A stretch of 64,000 bases of DNA from CAYWMD01 sp964458575 (lineage in GTDB: Bacteria > Verrucomicrobiota > Verrucomicrobiia > Limisphaerales > JADLHS01). The notes beneath the pieces are model-generated. The model was given only the letters and a program-made list of their open reading frames with translations, was not told the origin of the DNA and searched no databases. Where the stretch lies: the NCBI GenBank assembly GCA_964458575.1, contig CAYWMD010000001.1:370062-434061 (forward strand), read 5' to 3'. The position numbers were made by a program, and so were the translations under genes. Each line of letters opens with the position of its first letter. Position 1 is the first letter of the stretch. This document shows, piece after piece, positions 52,362-60,231 of the stretch.

Positions 52362-53138
52362 GTGCCAACCAAAGTCATCGCGGTCGCCAACCAGAAGGGC
52401 GGCGTCGGAAAAACCACCACGGCTGTGAATCTCGCGGCGTGTGTGGCCGCCGCCGGTCGGCGCGTGCTGTTGTTCGATCTCGACCCGCAGGCGAACGCCA
52501 CGAGCGGCTTGGGCCTGGAAAAGACCGAAGGCGACAGCGCCTATCGTGTCTTGCTCGGCGAAGGCGGCCTGCTGGACAAGATCAAAACCACAGCCTTCGA
52601 GCGGTTGGAAGTCATCCCGAGCGAAGTGGACTTGTGCGGCGTGGACGTGGAACTGGCCCGGTCGGAAAATCATTTGCGCCGGGTGGCGGACGCGCTGCAG
52701 CCGGTGCGGGAGTCGGGGCGATACGATCTGGTGCTGGTGGATTGCCCGCCGTCATTGGGAATTTTGACGCTGAATGCGCTGGCGGCGTCCGATGGATTGT
52801 TGGTGCCATTGCAATGCGAATATTACTCCCTCGAAGGCATCACCATGCTCAACCGCGTGCTAAACCAGTTGCGCGCAGCCGGTGTTAATCCGCACCTCGA
52901 AATTTTCGGCGTGGTAATGACGATGTACGATGGACGCACCCGGCTGTCGCAAGAGGTGGTGACGGAGGTGCGCGGACAACTGGGGGAACGCGTGTTTCAG
53001 ACGGCGATTCCGCGCAGCACGAAGCTCGCGGAAGCCCCCAGCTTCGGCAAACCGATCATCCACTACGATAAATACAGCGCCAGCGCGGCAGCCTACGAGG
53101 TTTTCGCGCAGGAAGTGATGGAGCGGTTAGGTTTCTAA
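52362..53138 (+). CDS. parA: ParA/Soj-family ATPase
   Basis: 258 residues from a GTG at 52362. MinD/ParA deviant Walker A ATPase for chromosome or cargo segregation, cycling between nucleoid-bound ATP dimer and free form. The P-loop is KGGVGKTTTAVNLA (about 12-25), switch I is FDLDPQANATSGLG, Walker B is LVLVDCPPSLGILTLNAL, and QCEYYSLEGITMLNRVL and PRSTKLAEAPSFGKPIIHYD complete the Soj signature. No parB follows; the next genes encode HEAT and PQQ proteins. Either parB lies elsewhere or this is an orphan ParA. It diverges from hpf. Confidence 0.93.
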   Translation: MPTKVIAVANQKGGVGKTTTAVNLAACVAAAGRRVLLFDLDPQANATSGLGLEKTEGDSAYRVLLGEGGLLDKIKTTAFERLEVIPSEVDLCGVDVELARSENHLRRVADALQPVRESGRYDLVLVDCPPSLGILTLNALAASDGLLVPLQCEYYSLEGITMLNRVLNQLRAAGVNPHLEIFGVVMTMYDGRTRLSQEVVTEVRGQLGERVFQTAIPRSTKLAEAPSFGKPIIHYDKYSASAAAYEVFAQEVMERLGF

Positions 53139-53217
53139 TTCCGCCTTGATCAACCGACTGAAGCCACCGCAACGAGAACAACGGCTTTTGCGGTTGAGTT
53201 GATTCATCAGTCGTGAA

Positions 53218-54453
53218 ATGAGCAAGAAGAGTCTGTATCTGCTGGCTGTCGCGGTCGTGTTCGTTGCCGGAACGATGCTGGCGTGGCGTTTTTTCCGACC
53301 TGATCCTGTTTATCGCGGAAAGCGACTGAGTTCCTGGATTCGCGAAGTATCGCATGTCGCTAAACTGAACACTAACTTTGTGCCACGTGAAGTTACGCTC
53401 TCCGCGTCTGATGTTCTTCAACCCCTAATCGCATCTGCATCCGAAACAAACGAGACCCTCTTTTCGAGCGAACAGACGGCGCTTCGCTTTTCATACGAAA
53501 CGCGGGACCTCTATCCCCGAGTGCCTTCTGGCAAGATCAGACCACCTCCCCCTCTGGTTGCAAAGCGACCAACCATCGAGCAGTCGCAAGTTCTCAATAC
53601 GGATCAGCACACTGATTCAGAGCGTGACTGCTTAAACGCAATTCGAGCCCTCGGCCCGGACGCGATGCGCGTCGTTTTGAGAATGTTGGAAAAGGACGAC
53701 CTGGAACTGAACCGAAGAGCAGCCTGGGCTTTGGGCGAAATCGGTCCGATCTCGCCACACGTCATGCCGGCATTGGTAAGGATGTACCAAAGCCGTGATA
53801 CGCCCGTCAAACGAGGGTGGTTTTGGTTGTGGGAAAGGCTGCCGCCCGCGCTCAGAAAACTATTCTCGCCGCCCACATCGCATGTCGCAGAGCGCCGCAA
53901 TTGCGCGGCGCGAGCGATTATAAAGATCGCCACCCACCATCGCTTTGCCGGTCCGTCAGATTCGGGCAGGCCGAATCCTGCACAGGCTGGCATTGACGCG
54001 TTCATTGCCGACTTGAACAATCCTGATTGGCGTGTGAAGCGGGAAACAGTCGTTTATCTTGCTGACCTTGGGCTGGACGCGCGCGGTGCCATTCCTGAAC
54101 TGGTGAGGCGTCTGGCCGATAAAGGACAAATGCCGATGCTACGCGAGGAATATGCGCGCACGCTGGGCAAAATCGGCGTCGCTTCTACCGAAGTCATCTC
54201 AGTACTGGTCGAAGCCGCTGACGACCGTTGGGATTTGACAAGTGATGCGGCGATCAAGTCGCTTGGGGCTCTGGGATCTACTGCGAAAACTGCCGTGCCG
54301 TATCTCCTCACCAACGCGCTGCAAAATCCGGATGCGGGAACGCGGCGTCGGGCGTATGATGCGCTTTATCGTATTGATCCAGAAGCGATTCGCAATTTGC
54401 ATCGAGAAAGTGGTCCCCAGATTGAAGGACGAGGCCGGTACCGTGGTCAATAG
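53218..54453 (+). CDS. Membrane-anchored HEAT-repeat protein
   Basis: 411 residues. One N-terminal membrane segment (SLYLLAVAVVFVAGTMLAW) or uncleaved signal is followed by YRGKRLSSWIREV, an opening found in verrucomicrobial HEAT proteins, then a Pro-rich linker (RPPPPLVAKRP). Two groups of HEAT repeats follow: CLNAIRALGPDAMRVVLRMLEKDDLELNRRAAWALGEIGP, and from about 280 DWRVKRETVVYLADLGLDARGAIPELVRRLAD, EYARTLGKIGVASTEVISVLVEAA and AAIKSLGALGSTAKTAVPYLLTNAL. A protein-binding scaffold in the periplasm is likely; the partner is unknown. It precedes the PQQ-propeller gene by 18 bases, so the two may be co-expressed. Confidence 0.78.
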   Translation: MSKKSLYLLAVAVVFVAGTMLAWRFFRPDPVYRGKRLSSWIREVSHVAKLNTNFVPREVTLSASDVLQPLIASASETNETLFSSEQTALRFSYETRDLYPRVPSGKIRPPPPLVAKRPTIEQSQVLNTDQHTDSERDCLNAIRALGPDAMRVVLRMLEKDDLELNRRAAWALGEIGPISPHVMPALVRMYQSRDTPVKRGWFWLWERLPPALRKLFSPPTSHVAERRNCAARAIIKIATHHRFAGPSDSGRPNPAQAGIDAFIADLNNPDWRVKRETVVYLADLGLDARGAIPELVRRLADKGQMPMLREEYARTLGKIGVASTEVISVLVEAADDRWDLTSDAAIKSLGALGSTAKTAVPYLLTNALQNPDAGTRRRAYDALYRIDPEAIRNLHRESGPQIEGRGRYRGQ

Positions 54454-54471
54454 TGTTTCGTGATAACGATT

Positions 54472-55767
54472 ATGAATAAACAAACGCCAAATGTGTGGGC
54501 AAAGCCCGGTCATCCTGGAAGGCTCGTTGCGGTCTGTGTCCTCGCAGCAGGTTTGACAGGGATCGTGGAGGCATGGGCCGCCGACTGGCCGCAGTATCGC
54601 GGCCCGAATCACGACGGTTCGACTGCGGAAAGGATTTTGACCGATTGGCCGAAGGAAGGACCACGCGTTGTATGGAAGGCCGAGTTGGGGCCGAGCTTCG
54701 GGTCGTTTGCCGTGAGCGGCGGAAAGGCGTTTTGCTTCATCCAACGAAAGGTGGATGGCGAGGACAAGGAAGTCGCCGTCGCGCTGGATGCGAACACCGG
54801 CAAGGAACTTTGGGCCACGCCGTTGGGCAAGGCCACCTACGATCACCAGGGCGGCGACGGCCCCCGCTCTACACCGACGGTGGATGGCAACCGCGTTTAC
54901 CTCATCGGCGCCTACCTCGTCCTCACGTGTCTCGATGCGGCAACCGGCGCGATCCTCTGGCAGCATGATCTGGTCAAGGAACACAGTGGCCGCGTTCCCG
55001 AGTGGAAAAGCGCCGCCTCGCCGATTCTCGCCGAAGATCTGATTTTCGTGAATGCGGGCGGTCCTGGACAGGCGTTGCTGGCGTTCAACAAGACCGACGG
55101 CAAGGTGGTTTGGAAAGGCCAGGACGACAAACCCACACACTCCTCCCCTGTTCCAGCAACGATTCACGGTGTGCCACAAATTATTTTCTTCACGCAAAGC
55201 GGCCTGGTTTCCGTGACACCCGGGAAGGGCGAGGTGCTTTGGCGTTTTCCTTTTCCTTTTCGGACTTCGACAGCCGCATCGCCGGTGGTATGGCAGGACA
55301 TCGTGTATTGCTCGGCCGGTTACGGCGTGGGCGGCGGTGCGTGTCGCGTCACCAAGACGGAAACGGGTTTTGAAGCCCGCGAAATCTGGCGGGACAAGAA
55401 CGTGATCAGCCACTGGTCAACGCCCGTCTGCAAGGATGGTCATCTGTATGCCATCATCGGTTTCAAGCAGTTCGGCACGGCGCCGCTCAAGTGCATTGAC
55501 ATTTCGACCGGCAAGGAAAAGTGGTCGCAGTCGGGTTTCGGTTCGGGCAGCGGAACAATCCTGGTCAACGACGGTGTGCTGGTGCAAGCCGACCGCGGTC
55601 CGCTCGTGCTGGTGGCCGCGAAGCCGGACGGTTACCAGGAGCTCGCCCGGGCGCAGATTCTCGGCGGCAAGTGCTGGACGATGCCGGTGGTCAGCAATGG
55701 GCGAATCTACGAACGCAACACTAAGGAAGGCATTTGCCTGGACGTTGGGCCGTCCAAGACGAAGTAA
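54472..55767 (+). CDS. Secreted PQQ-like beta-propeller protein
   Basis: 431 residues from the ATG at 54472 (a GTG four codons upstream is the alternative). A signal peptide (about 1-36, ending VEAWAA) precedes DWPQYRGPNHDGS, a motif at the start of many secreted planctomycete and verrucomicrobial quinoprotein-like propellers. Blade motifs recur: VALDANTGKELWATPLG, TCLDAATGAILWQHDLV, LLAFNKTDGKVVWKGQDD, VSVTPGKGEVLWRFPFP and KCIDISTGKEKWSQSGF. It has no dehydrogenase signature; roles like BamB or unknown binding are typical. Located just downstream of the HEAT-repeat gene, convergent with the Nfn-like pair. Confidence 0.87.
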   Translation: MNKQTPNVWAKPGHPGRLVAVCVLAAGLTGIVEAWAADWPQYRGPNHDGSTAERILTDWPKEGPRVVWKAELGPSFGSFAVSGGKAFCFIQRKVDGEDKEVAVALDANTGKELWATPLGKATYDHQGGDGPRSTPTVDGNRVYLIGAYLVLTCLDAATGAILWQHDLVKEHSGRVPEWKSAASPILAEDLIFVNAGGPGQALLAFNKTDGKVVWKGQDDKPTHSSPVPATIHGVPQIIFFTQSGLVSVTPGKGEVLWRFPFPFRTSTAASPVVWQDIVYCSAGYGVGGGACRVTKTETGFEAREIWRDKNVISHWSTPVCKDGHLYAIIGFKQFGTAPLKCIDISTGKEKWSQSGFGSGSGTILVNDGVLVQADRGPLVLVAAKPDGYQELARAQILGGKCWTMPVVSNGRIYERNTKEGICLDVGPSKTK

Positions 55768-55783
55768 TCCGGCGCGCGCCCAT

Positions 55784-57211
55784 TCAGTCGCGGGATGCGG
55801 TCGAAGCCCCGTTCAGGTAGGCATCAATCGAGTGCGCGGACTTCTTGCCATCGCCCATCGCTAGAATGACCGTGGCCGCGCCGCGCACGATGTCGCCGCC
55901 GGCGAATACACCCGGGATGCTGGTCATCCCAGCGTCGTCCACAACGATGTTGCCCCATTTGTTCAACTTCAAATCCGCACAGGTTGCCGTCAGCAACGGA
56001 TTCGCCCGCGTGCCAATGGCGACCACGACAACGTCACATTCCAGGATGAATTCCGAACCGGCCACCGGGACGGGTTTCGCTCGACCCGATTCGTCCGGTT
56101 GGCCGAGTTCCATGCGAATGCACTTCAGCCCCGTCACCCAGCGCTTGTCGTTGCCCACAACTTCCGTCGGCGCGGTGAGATAGTGAAATTGAATTCCCTC
56201 CTGTTCGGCGTGATGGACTTCCTCGGCGCGCGCGGGAAGTTCCTTCTTCGTGCGGCGATAAACAATCATCGCCGCCTGTGCCCCCAGCCGCTTGGCCGTC
56301 CGGACGGCGTCCATCGCCACGTTGCCGCCACCGACTACGGCGACGCGTTTGCCTTGCAGCACCGGCGTGTCCGCCCGCGGAAATTGGTAGGCCGCCATGA
56401 GGTTTACGCGGGTGAGATACTCGTTGGCGGAATAGACGCCCTTGAAATTCTCCCCGGGCACGTTCATGAACACCGGCAGACCGGCGCCGTTGGCGATGTA
56501 AATCGCGTCGAACTGCTCGCGCAGTTCTGGCAACGTGTAAGTCCGGCCGACGATCACGTTGCACTCGATCTTCACGCCCATTTCCTGCAACCGCTCGACC
56601 TCCTGCTCGACGATCTTCTTGGGCAACCGAAACTCCGGGATGCCGTAAACCAAAACGCCGCCGGGTTTGTGCAACGCCTCGTAAATGGTCACGTCATGGC
56701 CGCGGCGAATGAGTTCGCCGGCCGCGGTCAAACCGGATGGCCCGGAGCCGACAATCGCCACGCGTTTGCCGGAGGGTGAAGTGCTCCGAGCCGGAAGTTG
56801 ATCGCGATGATTGCGCGCCCAATCGGCCACGTAGCGTTCGAGATAGCCGATGGCCACGGGCTCGCCCTTGTTGCCGCGAATGCATTCCGCTTCGCACTGC
56901 GTTTCCTGCGGACAAACACGGCCGGTGACCGCGGGCAGCGTGTTGTCACACATCAAACTTTGTGCGGCTTCGGCAATTTTGCCGGCCGTGAGCAGGTCGA
57001 GGAAACGCGGGATGTTGACACCGACCGGACAACCCTTGACGCACTTGGGGTCTTTGCATTGCAGGCAACGCTCCGCTTCGAGCAACGCGACCTGTTCGCT
57101 GAAGCCAAGGCTGACCTCGGCGAAATTTGCGGCCCGCTCGGCGGCGTCCTGTTCGGTCACGTGTTGCCGCGGGATTTGCAGTCGCTCCTTGGTTGAGATT
57201 TTTCCGGGCAT
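55784..57211 (-). CDS. NADPH-binding Fe-S flavoprotein, GltD/NfnB-like large subunit
   Basis: 475 residues from the ATG at 57211. The N-terminal Fe-S region carries Cys49, 52, 57 and 61 in CLQCKDPKCVKGCP and Cys100, 106 and 110 in GRVCPQETQCEAEC. Two Rossmann folds follow: VAIVGSGPSGLTAAGELIRRGHDVTIYEA for FAD and VAVVGGGNVAMDAVRTAKRLG for NAD(P)H, then the GltD-type end GVFAGGDIVRGAATVILAMGDGKKSA. It is usually annotated as glutamate synthase small subunit, but it lies 11 bases after an FNR-type small subunit with a [2Fe-2S] site, the arrangement of the bifurcating transhydrogenase NfnAB. No large glutamate synthase subunit is present. I favour Nfn-like over GltD. Confidence 0.88.
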   Translation of the reverse strand: MPGKISTKERLQIPRQHVTEQDAAERAANFAEVSLGFSEQVALLEAERCLQCKDPKCVKGCPVGVNIPRFLDLLTAGKIAEAAQSLMCDNTLPAVTGRVCPQETQCEAECIRGNKGEPVAIGYLERYVADWARNHRDQLPARSTSPSGKRVAIVGSGPSGLTAAGELIRRGHDVTIYEALHKPGGVLVYGIPEFRLPKKIVEQEVERLQEMGVKIECNVIVGRTYTLPELREQFDAIYIANGAGLPVFMNVPGENFKGVYSANEYLTRVNLMAAYQFPRADTPVLQGKRVAVVGGGNVAMDAVRTAKRLGAQAAMIVYRRTKKELPARAEEVHHAEQEGIQFHYLTAPTEVVGNDKRWVTGLKCIRMELGQPDESGRAKPVPVAGSEFILECDVVVVAIGTRANPLLTATCADLKLNKWGNIVVDDAGMTSIPGVFAGGDIVRGAATVILAMGDGKKSAHSIDAYLNGASTASRD

Positions 57212-57222
57212 GGACGGGCAGG

Positions 57223-58089
57223 TCAGGTTTGCGAGGTGGGAAGTTGCCGGGCCTGAGCTTCGAGACGGCAACCTGTCTCGTTTGCGCACGCCAACGCGCG
57301 TTGCTCGAACTCACGATACGTGCTCAGGCGGTCCAGCAATTCGTCATAATCCACCTGGTGACCGTCAAACTCGGGCCCGTCCACGCACGCGAAACGTTGT
57401 TCGTGCCCGATGGAAACCCGGCAGCCGCCGCACATGCCCGTGCCATCAATCATCACCGGGTTCAGGGAAACAATCGTGCGTACGCCAAACGGTTTCGTCA
57501 GCCCGGCCACGGCCCGCATCATTGGCACCGGCCCGACCGCGTAAACGATTTTCACCCCGCCGTTGACCAGCAAATCCCGCGCGGCGTCGGTGACAAAACC
57601 TTTCCGGCCGTAACTGCCGTCGTCCGTGCAAACGACGACATCGCCCAACCGGCGCAGTTCATTTTCAAAGATGACCCACTCCTTGGAACGCCCGCCGATA
57701 ACACTCGTCACTTTCACGCCACGGGCCTGCAACCCTTGCGCGATGGGATGCACTACCGCCGTCCCCACGCCGCCACCGATGCAAAGCGCGTGACCGTGCT
57801 CGATCATTTCCGTCGGATGACCGAGCGGCCCGGCGATGTCGCGGATGGAGTCCCCCGGCTTGAGCTTCACGAGCTCGTTCGTGCTCTTGCCCACCGCCTG
57901 GATGACCAGGGCGATTGAACCGCGATCCGCGTCGGCGTCAGCGATGGTCAGGGGAATGCGCTCGGCATGCTCATCGAGGCGGACGATGACGAATTGGCCG
58001 GGCTTGCGGATTTTTGCCAGCCGCGGTGCCTGGACGTCGAGGCGGGTGACATTGGGGCTGAGTTGTTGGCTGGCTAGAACGGCGTGCAT
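57223..58089 (-). CDS. FAD/[2Fe-2S] ferredoxin-NAD reductase-like small subunit (NfnA/PyrK-like)
   Basis: 288 residues. FNR-like FAD domain (IRKPGQFVIVRLDEHAERIPLTIAD), NAD-binding domain (CIGGGVGTAVVHPIAQGL, YAVGPVPMMRAV) and a C-terminal iron-sulfur site with Asp215, Cys220, Cys223 and Cys235 in DGTGMCGGC...FAC. Three Cys preceded by an Asp match the Asp-ligated [2Fe-2S] cluster described for the Nfn small subunit. With the downstream GltD-like partner it would form an electron-bifurcating NADH-dependent ferredoxin:NADP oxidoreductase. The alternative is a sulfide dehydrogenase SudAB-type complex. The C-terminal ~45 residues extend beyond the cluster, with Cys that could add ligands. Confidence 0.88.
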   Translation of the reverse strand: MHAVLASQQLSPNVTRLDVQAPRLAKIRKPGQFVIVRLDEHAERIPLTIADADADRGSIALVIQAVGKSTNELVKLKPGDSIRDIAGPLGHPTEMIEHGHALCIGGGVGTAVVHPIAQGLQARGVKVTSVIGGRSKEWVIFENELRRLGDVVVCTDDGSYGRKGFVTDAARDLLVNGGVKIVYAVGPVPMMRAVAGLTKPFGVRTIVSLNPVMIDGTGMCGGCRVSIGHEQRFACVDGPEFDGHQVDYDELLDRLSTYREFEQRALACANETGCRLEAQARQLPTSQT

Positions 58090-58164
58090 ATCAATCTGCT
58101 GTACACTAACGCAGTCAACCTTCGCCGATTTACCTCCGGCTGGTCAATCAGAAGATGCAGTCGC

Positions 58165-58238
58165 GTTGGAGTTCGAGCTTCAGCTTGGCGCGGCTTGCGC
58201 AGCTCGACCAGCCAACAAGCTAAAACTTGAACTCCAAC
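58165..58238. repeat. Palindromic element, type 1, intergenic copy
   Basis: 74 bp with 23-nt arms 58165-58187 and 58216-58238 that pair at 20 of 23 positions around a 28-base loop. Arms begin GTTGGAGTTC and end GAACTCCAAC, as in the bioF element. It lies between the divergent Nfn-like operon and the FNR-type reductase gene, where their promoters should be. Confidence 0.85.
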
Positions 58239-58292
58239 ATTTCTTTGACAGCGCGTGTTGAGTGGTTTACTTAAGCGCCAATTCCACCGTTT

Positions 58293-59009
58293 ATGGCGCG
58301 CGAAGCTACCGAAATGCCGGTCGAACTGGTCACGATTGAAGTGGCCGACGTTAAAACCATCCGCCTCCAATGGCCGACCGGCTACACCCCCGAATTCAAG
58401 ACCGGCCAATTCATCACCTGTTACTGGCCGGACGAACCGAGTTACAAGCGGGCGTACTCGCTGTCCTCCTGCGCCCTCGACCACGGCCACTATGAATTTT
58501 CCGTGCGACGCGACGGCAAAATGGGCACGCGCCTCGTGGACTGGATCAAACCCGGCCAACGCCTGATGGTCCTGCCGCCAACGGGAAAATTCCTGCCGGT
58601 GTTCGAGCCGAACAAACATCTTGTTTGCATTGCTGGCGGATCCGGCGTGACGCCTTTTCGCGCGTTCGTCCGCGAGGCCACGCGTCGCAAGTTGGAAACG
58701 AAGATCACCATCCTCTACAGCGTTCGCACCACGAATGACATCATCTTCAACGGCGAATTCCATGAACTCGCCCAGGAAAATCCCAATTTCAATTTCTACG
58801 TCACCTGCACTCGAATTCACCCGGAAGACAAGTGGACGGGCCGGCGGGGCCGGATTGATTCCGCGTGGGTGCACGAACAAATCCATGACCTGCCGAACAC
58901 CGTTTTCTACGCCTGCGGTCCAAACCCGCTCGTGGAGTTCGCCGAGCAACTCGTCGTTCACGAGATGAAAGTGCCCAAGGAACAGATGAAGACGGAGAAG
59001 TGGGGCTAG
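58293..59009 (+). CDS. FNR-type flavin oxidoreductase
   Basis: 238 residues from the ATG at 58293. The FAD-binding barrel has YKRAYSLSSCALD (the RxYS motif) and GTRLVDWIKPGQRLMVLPPTGKF, and the NAD(P)-binding half has CIAGGSGVTPFRAFVREA and FYACGPNPLVEFAEQLV. There is no attached ferredoxin domain, so electrons would pass to a separate carrier or flavin acceptor. It is closest in form to reductase subunits of oxygenases and ferredoxin-NADP reductases. It diverges from the Nfn-like pair across the palindromic element and is 44 bases upstream of gcvT; no oxygenase is near. Confidence 0.87.
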   Translation: MAREATEMPVELVTIEVADVKTIRLQWPTGYTPEFKTGQFITCYWPDEPSYKRAYSLSSCALDHGHYEFSVRRDGKMGTRLVDWIKPGQRLMVLPPTGKFLPVFEPNKHLVCIAGGSGVTPFRAFVREATRRKLETKITILYSVRTTNDIIFNGEFHELAQENPNFNFYVTCTRIHPEDKWTGRRGRIDSAWVHEQIHDLPNTVFYACGPNPLVEFAEQLVVHEMKVPKEQMKTEKWG

Positions 59010-59017
59010 GGATTTTA

Positions 59018-59042
59018 GATTTGCGATTTACGATTTACGATT
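59018..59042 (+). repeat. Short heptamer tandem repeat in front of gcvT
   Basis: GATTTGC GATTTAC GATTTAC GATT: three and a half copies of a 7-bp unit filling most of the 44-base gap between the reductase stop and the gcvT start. It is followed by GAAACTGCGCC before the ATG. Confidence 0.7.
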
Positions 59043-59053
59043 GAAACTGCGCC

Positions 59054-60193
59054 ATGCTCAAACGCACGGCTCTATTTTCGGCTCATCAAAAACTCGGCGG
59101 CAAGCTCATCGAATTCGGCGGGTGGGAAATGCCCGTTCAATACACGTCCATCATGGACGAGCACCTGGCCGTCCGCCAAGCAGCGGGCATTTTCGACATC
59201 TCCCACATGGGCGAGGTGACGGTAAGTGGGGCGTTGGCCGTCGATTTCTTGAATCACGTCCTGACCAACGACATTCGGAAACTGACGCCCGGCCACGGTC
59301 AATACACGCTGCTCTGCAATGAACGCGGTGGGACAATTGACGATCTTTACGCCTACCAGTTGTCCGAGGGTGTCTATCTGCTGATCATCAACGCGTCGCG
59401 TATAGCGGTGGATGTGCCGTGGCTTCAGGCGCAGGCGGCGAAATTCGGCGAGCGCGGCGAGCTTCGGCTCACGGACGCGTCGCACAACTATTCCGCGGTG
59501 GCGGTTCAAGGTCCCAGAGTCAAGGAGTTCATTGATGATTGCATTTCGGGCGCGTCGTTTTGTGCGATGCGCACGGGCAAGGTTTCCGACCTGAAGAAGA
59601 ACGAAATCGGCGGGTTCACGTTCGGTAAAATGAACGTGTTCGTCTCGCGCACGGGCTACACCGGTGAGGATGGATTTGAAATTATCGGCGAGGACGAATC
59701 CATCCGGCAGGTTTGGGACAAGGTTCTTGGCGTGGGCCAGCCGTTCGGGGTCAAACCCTGCGGCCTGGGTGCGCGCGACACCTTGCGCACGGAAGTCTGC
59801 TATCCGCTCTACGGCCACGAACTGGATGAAATCACCACGCCTATCGAGGCCGGGGTCGGATTCTTCGTAGCTCTGGACAAGGGCGATTTCTTGGGCCGCC
59901 CGGTTCTTGCCGATCAAAAAGCGAGCGGGGTGAAGAAGAAATGTGTCGCGTTCAAGATGACCGACAAATCCGCGCCGCCGCGACCGCACTATCCGATTTG
60001 GGCAAACGGCGCGAAGGTCGGCGAAGTCACGAGCGGCACGCAAAGCCCGTCACTCAGCGTCGGCATCGGCATGGGCTACGTACCGCCGGAATTGGCGAAG
60101 GCGGACACGCGAATCGAAATTGAGATCCGCGGGAAACGTGCGCCTGCGATCGTCGTGGCCAAGCCGATTTTTCGAAGGACGACTTCATCTTAA
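59054..60193 (+). CDS. gcvT: Aminomethyltransferase, glycine cleavage system T protein
   Basis: 379 residues. It transfers the methylene group from the lipoyl-bound aminomethyl of GcvH to tetrahydrofolate. Signature blocks: HQKLGGKLIEFGGWEMPVQY, AGIFDISHMGEV, GGTIDDLYAYQL, SRTGYTGEDGFEI with the folate-site region, GLGARDTLRTEVCYPLYGHELD, and the C-terminal barrel SVGIGMGYVPPELA. The length is typical. gcvH and gcvP are not in the window to the right and no glycine riboswitch is present in the short gap upstream. It may be co-transcribed with the preceding reductase. Confidence 0.96.
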   Translation: MLKRTALFSAHQKLGGKLIEFGGWEMPVQYTSIMDEHLAVRQAAGIFDISHMGEVTVSGALAVDFLNHVLTNDIRKLTPGHGQYTLLCNERGGTIDDLYAYQLSEGVYLLIINASRIAVDVPWLQAQAAKFGERGELRLTDASHNYSAVAVQGPRVKEFIDDCISGASFCAMRTGKVSDLKKNEIGGFTFGKMNVFVSRTGYTGEDGFEIIGEDESIRQVWDKVLGVGQPFGVKPCGLGARDTLRTEVCYPLYGHELDEITTPIEAGVGFFVALDKGDFLGRPVLADQKASGVKKKCVAFKMTDKSAPPRPHYPIWANGAKVGEVTSGTQSPSLSVGIGMGYVPPELAKADTRIEIEIRGKRAPAIVVAKPIFRRTTSS

Positions 60194-60231
60194 CCGTTGT
60201 CGTTGACAGCCCAAGCGTAAAGGCCAGTTGC

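Noticed and set aside
59010..59053. Glycine riboswitch in front of gcvT
   Set aside because: Only 44 bases are available and they are mostly a heptamer repeat.
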